DNA of 12,825 bases from Methanomassiliicoccaceae archaeon (GTDB taxonomy: Archaea > Thermoplasmatota > Thermoplasmata > Methanomassiliicoccales > Methanomethylophilaceae). How positions within the stretch are numbered: position 1 is the first letter of the stretch; every line of letters starts with the position of its first letter. Below, piece by piece: positions 7,224 through 12,800 of this stretch. The translations under genes were made by a program, and so were the position numbers. Under the pieces are notes generated by a model. That model ran no database searches and was not told the origin of the DNA. It saw nothing but the letters and a program-made list of their open reading frames with translations. The stretch lies in assembly GCA_009778275.1 (NCBI GenBank), contig WRKC01000084.1, positions 1 through 12,825 on the forward strand, in the 5' to 3' direction.

Positions 7224-7964
7224 TCAATCGCTCTCTATCCTGGGTGCCAGGAAATATATCACGTTGGCCTCGCCGTTGGCCAGCCCGAACACCAGTTTGA
7301 CCGGGTAGTCGTTGTCCAGCTCGACCCTCACCTTCGTTCCGGCAGGTATCGCCTTTAAGATATTGGAGAAATAATCGAGGGGGAACAGACTGTGCACCTC
7401 CGACTGTACGTCCAAGACCTCCAGGTCTGAGCCTTTCAGCAGTTTCAGGCTTGCATCGTCGGTATCTCCTTTGCATGACAGTTCGAAGAACTCCGGGTCC
7501 GCTTTAAGGGATATGTGGTCCGATATCGACTCCGCCGCGCGTATGCCTTTCAGCAACTGGTCAACTGCCATGACCGCGCCTGCCGAGAGTGTCAGCTGCG
7601 GGACCTTCGGATCATTCATGCTTGAAGTGTCCACCAGGTTCATTGACCTGGTGAGATTCCCTATCCTGAAAACGAATCTCCCTTTGTTCTCATCTTGCTC
7701 CATGGAAACAACGTCGCCCTGGCCCGCCAGTTTGAGGACCGCTTTTACTTTATCCAGGTCCAAACCTATCTCTTTCACGCTGGCCGAGTACGATTCGAAA
7801 GCCTTTGCTCCGATCTTAAGTTCGATCATGGCGACATGCGCGGGATCGACCGCCTTAAGCGTCATTCCTTCCGGAGTGATCGTAAATTTTACCTCGTCTA
7901 TGAGTGTCGAGATGATATTGACCAACCCTTTGAGGGTTTCCGATTTTATCTCTGCTTTGAACAT
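7224..7964 (-). CDS. pcn: DNA polymerase sliding clamp (PCNA)
   Basis: PCNA forms the homotrimeric ring that tethers polymerases, ligase and FEN1 to DNA. The 246-residue length is canonical. The N-terminus MFKAEIKSETLKGL, the TPEGMTLKAVDPAHVAM stretch around residues 30-46, an interdomain-connector region around 115-130 and the C-terminal FLAPRIE are all typical. No second clamp gene is visible. It lies 26 bases after tfs, a neighbourhood seen in many archaea, and 19 bases before the transketolase genes. The ATG is preceded by GGTGGG with a three-base spacer. Transcription probably comes from the tfs promoter. Confidence 0.97.
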   Translation of the reverse strand: MFKAEIKSETLKGLVNIISTLIDEVKFTITPEGMTLKAVDPAHVAMIELKIGAKAFESYSASVKEIGLDLDKVKAVLKLAGQGDVVSMEQDENKGRFVFRIGNLTRSMNLVDTSSMNDPKVPQLTLSAGAVMAVDQLLKGIRAAESISDHISLKADPEFFELSCKGDTDDASLKLLKGSDLEVLDVQSEVHSLFPLDYFSNILKAIPAGTKVRVELDNDYPVKLVFGLANGEANVIYFLAPRIESD

Positions 7965-7990
7965 TTACCCACCAACATCCATCCTGAGGC

Positions 7991-8290
7991 TCAGTACTCT
8001 CTCCATGAGTGATTGCATCTGCAACACCGGTATATCCTTGTCTCGGGTTCATCGGCCGCGCGTGTCTGTCTTATCACGAAGTACGCCTCGCTGTTGCTGC
8101 ATTCCGGGCACGTTATCCGTGTCTTGGGAAGGGTCGCAACGTTCTCGGTTATCACCGTGGTCTCCCTGTCCTCCGAATCCGTCACGAAGACCTGTGCCTT
8201 GCCCCCTATATTCTTGACGTTGCCGCAGGAGTTGCATTTGTATACTCCTTCTTTCGGGAACATCATCGAGCCGCATGTGGAACAGAACAA
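7991..8290 (-). CDS. tfs: Transcription factor S (TFS), RNA polymerase cleavage factor
   Basis: TFS resembles eukaryotic TFIIS and the Rpb9/Rpa12 subunits. It stimulates transcript cleavage by backtracked RNA polymerase. The 99-residue product has two zinc ribbons: Cys3, Cys6, Cys19, Cys22 and Cys61, Cys64, Cys89, Cys92. The acidic pair Asp80-Glu81 in the QTRAADEPETR hairpin is intact, so this is an active-type TFS rather than one of the variant inhibitory paralogues. The start is TTG at 8290-8288. It is forced, because an in-frame TGA lies five codons upstream and no ATG or GTG gives the first zinc ribbon. A GAGGT ribosome-binding sequence supports it. It is the first gene of the seven-gene operon. 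Confidence 0.96.
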   Translation of the reverse strand: MFCSTCGSMMFPKEGVYKCNSCGNVKNIGGKAQVFVTDSEDRETTVITENVATLPKTRITCPECSNSEAYFVIRQTRAADEPETRIYRCCRCNHSWREY

Positions 8291-8296
8291 GTCTTT

Positions 8297-8301
8297 ACCT
8301 C
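8297..8301 (-). promoter_or_regulatory. Ribosome-binding site for tfs (TTG start)
   Basis: GAGGT on the minus strand lies six bases before the TTG at 8290. It supports the rare start codon and shows that this operon has a short leader, unlike most other promoter-proximal genes here. Confidence 0.65.
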
Positions 8302-8325
8302 TGTTTCAAGGACAACAGGTGACGC

Positions 8326-8338
8326 TATTAAAATATTT
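8326..8338 (-). promoter_or_regulatory. Promoter of the tfs-pcn-tkt-tal operon
   Basis: The minus strand reads GAAAATATTTTAATAG here: an A-rich BRE followed by a TATA box centred at about 8331. Initiation would fall near 8303-8307, giving a leader of about 13-17 nt that just includes the GAGGT sequence. The TATA box lies right next to a perfect hairpin at 8342-8359. Confidence 0.6.
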
Positions 8339-8341
8339 TCA

Positions 8342-8359
8342 GCGCACGCAAGCGTGCGC
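8342..8359 (-). terminator. Perfect inverted repeat just after the stop of the four-helix membrane protein gene
   Basis: GCGCACGC and GCGTGCGC are perfect inverted repeats separated by AA, so the hairpin has seven to eight GC-rich pairs. It starts three bases after the TAA stop of the membrane protein gene. On the minus strand it is followed by an A/T-rich stretch (TGAAAATATTTTAATA) but not by a pure T run. It may act as a terminator or 3'-end stabiliser for that gene. It could also be a protein-binding site just upstream of the tfs promoter. Confidence 0.45.
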
Positions 8360-8362
8360 CCC

Positions 8363-9154
8363 TTATTCTTCCCTTTTCCGGTCGGACCTCTCCAAGATAT
8401 CGGAGAACGGATTACCCTGTGCTTTGCTTTGAGATGCGGCGGAGTTGCCTGATACCGTTGTCGTTACCGTTTGGACGGTGGTCGCGACGGGTTTTCCTTC
8501 CTGCGCCTTTTTCTTCTCCGTTTCCAGGTCCTTCTGCCCGGCGTTCGAGTCCTTGTTCTCATTGGTGGTCATTCTTTGGGAGGCGATGCAGTCGTCGAAG
8601 GATCTGAATCCCATTTCCTTGTTCTCGCCGTACAGCCGCATGGATCTGGCGGATGACCCCGGGGAACCTCCGGATGCGCCGAGCCCGATAAGATATGCCG
8701 TCTCCTTGCGCACCTGCCTTGCCAGGATACCTCCGACCCCGCCGAAGACCGCGACGACCCCGAGACCGGTTAAGTTCAGGTCCGATGTCCCCGCCATGAA
8801 GAATGTCTGAAGAAAAGCGGCGGCCGCGCCGACTATTCCGGTCAAAGAAGCGGCGGCCTCGTCCGCCGGAACCTCCGGGTAGCCTCCGTGCGCCAGAACA
8901 AGCGCTGACAGCCCCCAGACCGCGGCAAGAAGGACCGCTCCGCATACCAGTGCGCAGAGAAAGCCCTTTGCCATGGACCCCGTTTTCCTTCCGCAGATGT
9001 ATCCGGCGACCGCCGGACCCAGGATGGGTATCCACCATAGGAGTACGGATGCCGCAAGACAGAATACGGCGGCCATCCTTGTGCTGTAGACCTCGTTGTC
9101 CATATCGACCGCTTTTACTAAAGACTGGCGAAGAGCGCTCCCTTCCATTTGCAT
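8363..9154 (-). CDS. Membrane protein, four predicted helices with a long hydrophilic C-terminal tail, function unknown
   Basis: The 263-residue product is not recognised. Hydrophobic segments lie at about 27-54, 64-88, 103-121 and 128-146. The loop between the first two reads GYICGRKTGS, a Gly- and basic-rich turn that resembles small archaeal membrane proteins. After residue 150 the chain is hydrophilic: a Gly/Ser patch, a Lys/Glu-rich segment (208-221), a Thr/Val stretch (223-234), and an end reading NPFSDILERSDRKREE. The tail is probably disordered and, by the positive-inside rule, cytoplasmic. The ATG at 9154 is 28 bases from a TATA box, so the mRNA is likely leaderless; an ATG two codons later is the alternative. 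It follows another membrane protein gene by 76 bases and ends three bases before a hairpin. Confidence 0.8.
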   Translation of the reverse strand: MQMEGSALRQSLVKAVDMDNEVYSTRMAAVFCLAASVLLWWIPILGPAVAGYICGRKTGSMAKGFLCALVCGAVLLAAVWGLSALVLAHGGYPEVPADEAAASLTGIVGAAAAFLQTFFMAGTSDLNLTGLGVVAVFGGVGGILARQVRKETAYLIGLGASGGSPGSSARSMRLYGENKEMGFRSFDDCIASQRMTTNENKDSNAGQKDLETEKKKAQEGKPVATTVQTVTTTVSGNSAASQSKAQGNPFSDILERSDRKREE

Positions 9155-9178
9155 CCCGGTGTGTTAAGTGTGTCGGCG

Positions 9179-9186
9179 TTTAAAAA
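9179..9186 (-). promoter_or_regulatory. TATA box for the four-helix membrane protein gene
   Basis: The minus strand reads TTTTTAAA, centred about 28 bases before the ATG at 9154. This is the spacing of a leaderless archaeal promoter, so the gene need not depend on transcription from the upstream membrane protein gene. Confidence 0.55.
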
Positions 9187-9192
9187 CTTGTG

Positions 9193-9204
9193 CTAAAAAT
9201 AAGA
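9193..9204 (-). terminator. Possible U-tract terminator after the six-helix membrane protein gene
   Basis: About 30 bases past the TGA stop the minus strand reads CTTATTTTTAG, one of several T-rich runs in the 76-base gap. Archaeal termination commonly uses such tracts without a hairpin. The evidence is composition only. Confidence 0.3.
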
Positions 9205-9230
9205 GAAATGTAAAGGGTTTGGTGAATAAA

Positions 9231-10517
9231 TCATTTCTTGGAGCTTTTCTTCTTCTTGGCGGCGCGCTCCGCTCTGAGATTCTCCTTCACGGCCTTGCTG
9301 ATCTCCTCTGCCTGGTCCTTCCCGTCGGTGATGTCCTTTTCCAAGTAACGGAGAACGGTCCATCCGTCCTCCCTGAGCTTTTCGTCACCTGAGGTGTCCC
9401 CTGCTTCGGCCTCCACATAGACCGCGACCTTTGCCTTGACGTATGCTATGGGGATCTGGTACTCTCCGTAGTCCCTTCTGCATCTGAGGCCTTTGTTCCA
9501 AGTGGCCCTCCTCAGCAGCGCATCCGGTGTATCTTCCACGATCTCGAAGTCCTCATCGTACTCTTCTTCGGGTTCCGTATATGTCTCCGCTTCTTCGGGC
9601 ACGGTTTCCGCAACGGGCGCCTGGACGACCTCCGCGGCGGGGGCGGCCGCGATCTCCTCCTCGGCTTCCTCCTTCTTGCGGGCCTCCCTTGCCGCCGCCG
9701 CTTCTCTGGAACTCATGACCTTTAGTTTCGGCTGTTCCTTTGCCTCCGCGGCGGGGGCGGGTTTCGGTTCCTCTTTCTTAGGCTCCTCTTTCTTAGGTTC
9801 TTCCGCCTTGGCCTTTTCTTTGTATACAGGTTTCTCCGTCGCCGGCTTCTTCTGAGGGGCCGGCTCCTCTTTCTTTGCGGGATAGGGCTTCGGTTTCGGC
9901 GCGTTCTTCTTCTCGGGCTCTTTGCTCTTTGCTTTCTTCTCTTTCCCGGCCGGTTCCTTCTCTACGACGGGAGCGAACCTCATCGCCGCAACCAAGATCA
10001 CCCATAAGGAAACGAACATGATGAACGCGAATCCCATCATATTGTTCTCGCCCGTCTGGCTCAATATCCCGGTGAGCGCTATCGCCAACGCCAGCAACAA
10101 AGATATGACCATTATTATCTTCTGGTCCGCGACCCAGTTATAGAAAATATCCGATGCCGCCGCCAGGGTTATCAGCGCTATGAACAGGTAGACGGTCCAC
10201 GACTCTCCGTTCATCAATCCTAGAACGGCGAGTGCTGCGCCCGACAGGATCATCAGAACGCCTCTGATCTTGCCGATGAAGACCTTCGATTCCTCTTTAC
10301 CCAATGTTATCAAAAGACCGAACAGTGCTCCTATTATCCCAGCCACCACGCACCCTGCTACGAACGCCTGCTCCGGGAAGAGGTCGCTCAGAGCTCCGCT
10401 TCCGAAGACGAAATCATCACTCATGACGATCGCGGCGATCAATGATAAAAGAAATACTATTACTGCGGCTATGCCTAATGCACCTATGATTTTGTCTTTG
10501 TTCAAAGCAGTTGCCAT
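9231..10517 (-). CDS. Six-helix membrane protein with charged linker and C-terminal Vsr/DUF559-like (probably inactive nuclease-fold) domain
   Basis: The 428-residue product is not recognised as a whole. Hydrophobic segments at about 9-31, 52-72, 84-102, 107-124, 132-152 and 160-178 suggest six membrane helices. Residues 185-335 form a low-complexity linker rich in Lys, Glu, Pro and Ala, with an EEPKKEEPKKEEPK repeat, that turns strongly acidic near 308-329. The last 95 residues form a compact domain: LLRRATWNKGLRCRR, then IPIAYVKAKVAVYVEAE and GWTVLRYLEKDI (385-396), ending in a basic Lys-rich tail. The strand-strand-GWxVLR-E order resembles Vsr and DUF559 endonucleases, but the catalytic Asp/Glu positions appear replaced (Ala358, Tyr367). 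The start is ATG at 10517, because the ATG seven codons upstream lies inside the TATA box. The fold is an inference by eye; membrane topology is the firmer claim. Confidence 0.8.
   Translation of the reverse strand: MATALNKDKIIGALGIAAVIVFLLSLIAAIVMSDDFVFGSGALSDLFPEQAFVAGCVVAGIIGALFGLLITLGKEESKVFIGKIRGVLMILSGAALAVLGLMNGESWTVYLFIALITLAAASDIFYNWVADQKIIMVISLLLALAIALTGILSQTGENNMMGFAFIMFVSLWVILVAAMRFAPVVEKEPAGKEKKAKSKEPEKKNAPKPKPYPAKKEEPAPQKKPATEKPVYKEKAKAEEPKKEEPKKEEPKPAPAAEAKEQPKLKVMSSREAAAAREARKKEEAEEEIAAAPAAEVVQAPVAETVPEEAETYTEPEEEYDEDFEIVEDTPDALLRRATWNKGLRCRRDYGEYQIPIAYVKAKVAVYVEAEAGDTSGDEKLREDGWTVLRYLEKDITDGKDQAEEISKAVKENLRAERAAKKKKSSKK
9766..9795. repeat. 15-base tandem repeat inside the charged linker coding region
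   Basis: Two adjacent 15-base units, GGTTCCTCTTTCTTA and GGCTCCTCTTTCTTA, differ at one base and are followed by a degenerate third start (GGTTCTTCC). On the minus strand they encode the Lys-Lys-Glu-Glu-Pro repeats of the linker. The unit is a multiple of three, so copy-number change would alter linker length without a frameshift. Confidence 0.8.
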
Positions 10518-10536
10518 GTTTACATAACCAGCATAC

Positions 10537-10552
10537 ATATTTTAGTAGTTTC
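10537..10552 (-). promoter_or_regulatory. BRE/TATA promoter of the six-helix membrane protein gene
   Basis: The minus strand reads GAAACTACTAAAATAT. The box centre is about 24-27 bases from the ATG at 10517, consistent with a leaderless transcript. The upstream in-frame ATG at 10538 falls within this element and is therefore unlikely to be used. Confidence 0.6.
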
Positions 10553-10593
10553 GCATTGAAATAGGCATTTCTCCCGACATACCCACGTTTTAG

Positions 10594-10606
10594 GAAACTA
10601 AATATA
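10594..10606 (+). promoter_or_regulatory. BRE/TATA promoter of the aCPSF2-nadC transcript
   Basis: GAAACTAAATATA on the plus strand shows a purine-rich BRE and a TATA box centred at about 10603. Initiation is expected near 10626-10632. This leaves a leader of about 120 nt before the ATG at 10751, much longer than for the other genes here. The divergent promoter at 10537-10552 shares the GAAACTA core. Confidence 0.6.
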
Positions 10607-10629
10607 CGGATATTGACTAACCTTGGTTG

Positions 10630-10750
10630 TCTGCAAAAGCCGTTGGGACATAGCATCACTACTCACTGTCGAAGAGTGCCGAAAAGCGGCACTCTTTTCA
10701 CAAAAGTCCTTCCATGAAGGCATTCAAAGAACAAAGGAGAATACCCATCA
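10630..10750 (+). promoter_or_regulatory. Structured 5' leader of the aCPSF2 gene
   Basis: This leader of about 120 nt runs from the predicted initiation point to the ATG. It contains a strong 10-bp hairpin with a trailing U run (10672-10698), a small hairpin (CCTTC/GAAGG, 10708-10720) and a GGAG ribosome-binding sequence (10736-10739, 11 bases before the ATG). The CTCTTTT of the first hairpin's 3' side (10692-10698) can pair, with one G-U, to the AAAGGAG at 10733-10739. TCCTT at 10707-10711 can pair with AAGGA at 10734-10738. Alternative folds could therefore hide or expose the ribosome-binding site. I matched no known riboswitch class. Confidence 0.45.
10672..10698 (+). terminator. Terminator-like hairpin with U run inside the aCPSF2 leader
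   Basis: AAGAGTGCCG (10672-10681) and CGGCACTCTT (10687-10696) form a perfect 10-bp stem with an AAAAG loop. On the plus strand it is followed by TT, giving a TTTT run that overlaps the stem end. It lies between the promoter and the gene, so it would act as an attenuator, an RNA-processing site or a simple stabilising stem. It has no T run on the minus strand and so does not serve the divergent gene. Confidence 0.5.
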
Positions 10751-11986
10751 ATGATAATGAAATTTAGATTCCTAGGGGGTGCGGACACGGTCGGCCGTAT
10801 GGGCATGACCATAGCGGATGGTGAAAAGACCATGCTTGTCGAATACGGCATGAGCCCGACCAAACCGCCGGAGTACCCTATCGTGCCGCCGAGGATAGAT
10901 CATCTGTTCCTTACGCACTGCCACTTGGATCATTGCGGAATGGTCCCCGCCATCTGCGGGAGGGACAACTGCGAGGTCTTCACCACCCCGCTCTCTGCGG
11001 AGGTCTCGGAGATCATGCTGTACGACAGCCTGAAGATCGCAATTTCCGAGGGGTACAACGAGCCCTATACATCCGACGATGTGGAGAAGACCATGGAACT
11101 TGTGGTGCCTTTCATGTTCAAAGACACCATCGAACTCGGGAAGACCGACATCACGCTCCATCCGGCCGGGCATATCCCAGGAGCCGCCATGTTCGAATTC
11201 AAACAGGATTTCAGCACACTGTACACCGGAGACCTGCACACCGCCAACCAGAAACTGGTCCTTGGGGCCAGGCCGGTCAAGTGCAAGAACCTGATAATCG
11301 AAGGCACCTACGGCGGAAGGAACCACCCTCCGAGAGATGAAACGATCGAGGCGTTCATCGCAAAGATCGAAGAGGTGATCGACAGAGGAGGTACCGTCAT
11401 CGTCCCCTGCTTCGCCGTCGGAAGGATGCAGGAGATCATGATAATACTGAAGGACCTCGGCTACGAGATGTGGGTCGACGGGATGGGGAGATCGGTCACG
11501 AACCTGTTCCTGAATTACCCAGAATATCTCAGGGACCCGCGTTCCCTGCGTGCTGCCAGAAAGACCTTCAGGGAAGTGAAGAATGAGAACATGAGAAAAC
11601 ACGCCTCGAAAGGCCAGATCATAGTCACGACGGGAGGGATGCTCGACGGAGGCCCGGTGCTGGGATATCTGAGAACGTTGAAGAACAACCCGAAGAACGC
11701 GATCCTCATGGTAGGATACCAAGCGGAGGACACGAACGGAAGGCTTCTGCTGGAGACCGGCAGCATCGTTCTCGACGGAGAGATGGTGAAGATAGAGTGC
11801 GAGGTTCAGAAATATGATTTCTCGGCGCATGCCGGTCACAATGACATCGTGGATTTCGCAAAGAAATGCAGCCCGGACAACATCGTTCTGATGCATTCGG
11901 AGACGAGAGAGCTCTTCCTTGACGATCTTCGGGACTACAATGTCATCCTTCCCGAGCTGGGGAAGGAATTCGAACTGGATGTTTGA
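10751..11986 (+). CDS. aCPSF2-type beta-CASP ribonuclease (no KH domains)
   Basis: This metallo-beta-lactamase/beta-CASP RNase belongs to the archaeal CPSF73-like group. Family members have endonuclease and/or 5'-3' exonuclease activity on RNA. The 411-residue product has all the zinc and catalytic motifs: HCHLDH at 56-61 (motif 2), His141 in AGHIPGA (motif 3), Asp161 in YTGD (motif 4), Glu184 in IIEGTYG (motif A), His360 in FSAHAGH (motif B) and His382 in LMHSE (motif C). It lacks the two N-terminal KH domains of aCPSF1, the archaeal termination factor (about 630 residues), so it is assigned to aCPSF2. It has a GGAG sequence 11 bases before the ATG; a second ATG two codons on is possible. 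The stop overlaps the start of nadC. Confidence 0.93.
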   Translation: MIMKFRFLGGADTVGRMGMTIADGEKTMLVEYGMSPTKPPEYPIVPPRIDHLFLTHCHLDHCGMVPAICGRDNCEVFTTPLSAEVSEIMLYDSLKIAISEGYNEPYTSDDVEKTMELVVPFMFKDTIELGKTDITLHPAGHIPGAAMFEFKQDFSTLYTGDLHTANQKLVLGARPVKCKNLIIEGTYGGRNHPPRDETIEAFIAKIEEVIDRGGTVIVPCFAVGRMQEIMIILKDLGYEMWVDGMGRSVTNLFLNYPEYLRDPRSLRAARKTFREVKNENMRKHASKGQIIVTTGGMLDGGPVLGYLRTLKNNPKNAILMVGYQAEDTNGRLLLETGSIVLDGEMVKIECEVQKYDFSAHAGHNDIVDFAKKCSPDNIVLMHSETRELFLDDLRDYNVILPELGKEFELDV

Positions 11987-12800
11987 GATGGACCTGCGGC
12001 CGTTCCTTGAAGAGGATATAGGGGCGGGGGATATCACAACGGACATCTTCACCCCGGACGTCCCGGGGACGGCATGCATCATCTGCGAGGAGGAAGCGGT
12101 CGTCGCCGGGTTGGAGGAGGCGGCGGAGATATTCAGGCTGCTCGGAGTATCCTCAGAAATGCTGGCGGCCGATGGGGAGAGAGTATCGAAGGATACGAAG
12201 GTCATGGTCATCAAGGGCCCCCTCCGCGGGATACTTACCGGAGAAAGGACCGCACTCAACTTCCTGATGAAGATGAGCGGCATAGCGACGGAAACGAATT
12301 CGATCGTAAAGAAGGTCAGGGAGAAAGACCCGCACCTGATGATCGCCGGGACGCGGAAGACCACTCCGGGATTCAGGCCCTTTGAGAAAAAAGCGATCTC
12401 CCTGGGGGGCGGGTGGCCTCATAGGAGCGGCCTTTACGACATGATCCTTGTGAAAGACAACCACATCCTCGCCTGCGGCGGCATGGCTAACGCTCTGGAC
12501 CGTTTCCGCGACGTGCCCGAAGGAATGAAGGTCGAGATAGAGGTGGAGAACATGGAAGAAGGCATTCTTGCCGCCGAGAGCGGCGCGGACATCATCCTGG
12601 CTGATCATATGTCCCCCTCTGACATAAAGAAACTGAGGGAGAAGGCCAGAGCCGTCAACGGGAATGTTCTGATAGAGGCCTCCGGCAACATAACCAAAGA
12701 GAATGCCGTCGATTATGCCGGATGCGCGGACATCGTCTCCCTGGGTTCTCTCACCCACTCCTCAAAGGCCGTGCACTTCTCGCTGGACCTGACGGGATGA
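11979..12800 (+). CDS. nadC: Nicotinate-nucleotide pyrophosphorylase (carboxylating), quinolinate phosphoribosyltransferase
   Basis: NadC converts quinolinate and phosphoribosyl pyrophosphate to nicotinate mononucleotide, the entry to the NAD pathway. The 273-residue product has EEDIGAGDITTD near the N-terminus and GERTALNFLMKMSG at about 88-101. The active-site block TRKTTPGF and HRSGLYDMILVKDNH follows in the middle, then EIEVEN, and LIEASGNIT and SLGSLTHSS near the end. The frame is open 20 codons further upstream, within aCPSF2, but that part is unrelated to the family. The ATG at 11979 overlaps the aCPSF2 stop by eight bases and has GGAAGGA about 11 bases upstream. ATG 11988 is an equally short alternative. 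It is cotranscribed with aCPSF2. No nadA or nadB is in the window. Confidence 0.95.
   Translation: MFEMDLRPFLEEDIGAGDITTDIFTPDVPGTACIICEEEAVVAGLEEAAEIFRLLGVSSEMLAADGERVSKDTKVMVIKGPLRGILTGERTALNFLMKMSGIATETNSIVKKVREKDPHLMIAGTRKTTPGFRPFEKKAISLGGGWPHRSGLYDMILVKDNHILACGGMANALDRFRDVPEGMKVEIEVENMEEGILAAESGADIILADHMSPSDIKKLREKARAVNGNVLIEASGNITKENAVDYAGCADIVSLGSLTHSSKAVHFSLDLTG

Noticed and set aside
7471..8217. 248-codon plus-strand open frame opposite pcn and tfs
   Set aside because: It runs across two well-identified genes and their spacer, and is rich in Ser and Pro, as in other shadows here.
10518..10538. Seven-codon extension on the six-helix membrane protein
   Set aside because: Its ATG falls within the TATA box, so it would not be in the transcript.
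10417..10659. 80-codon minus-strand open frame over the aCPSF2/membrane protein spacer
   Set aside because: It crosses the promoter and the start of the membrane protein in another frame and has no plausible start signals.
11919..11978. N-terminal extension of 20 codons on NadC
   Set aside because: It lies wholly within aCPSF2 and has no similarity to the NadC N-terminus; the family start begins just before the EEDIGAGDIT block.
10772..12364. 530-codon open frame on the minus strand, opposite aCPSF2 and nadC
   Set aside because: It spans two unrelated plus-strand genes whose protein motifs are intact, has no promoter or ribosome-binding site of its own, and its composition (Arg, Asp, Val, His rich) is what antisense of GC-rich codons gives.
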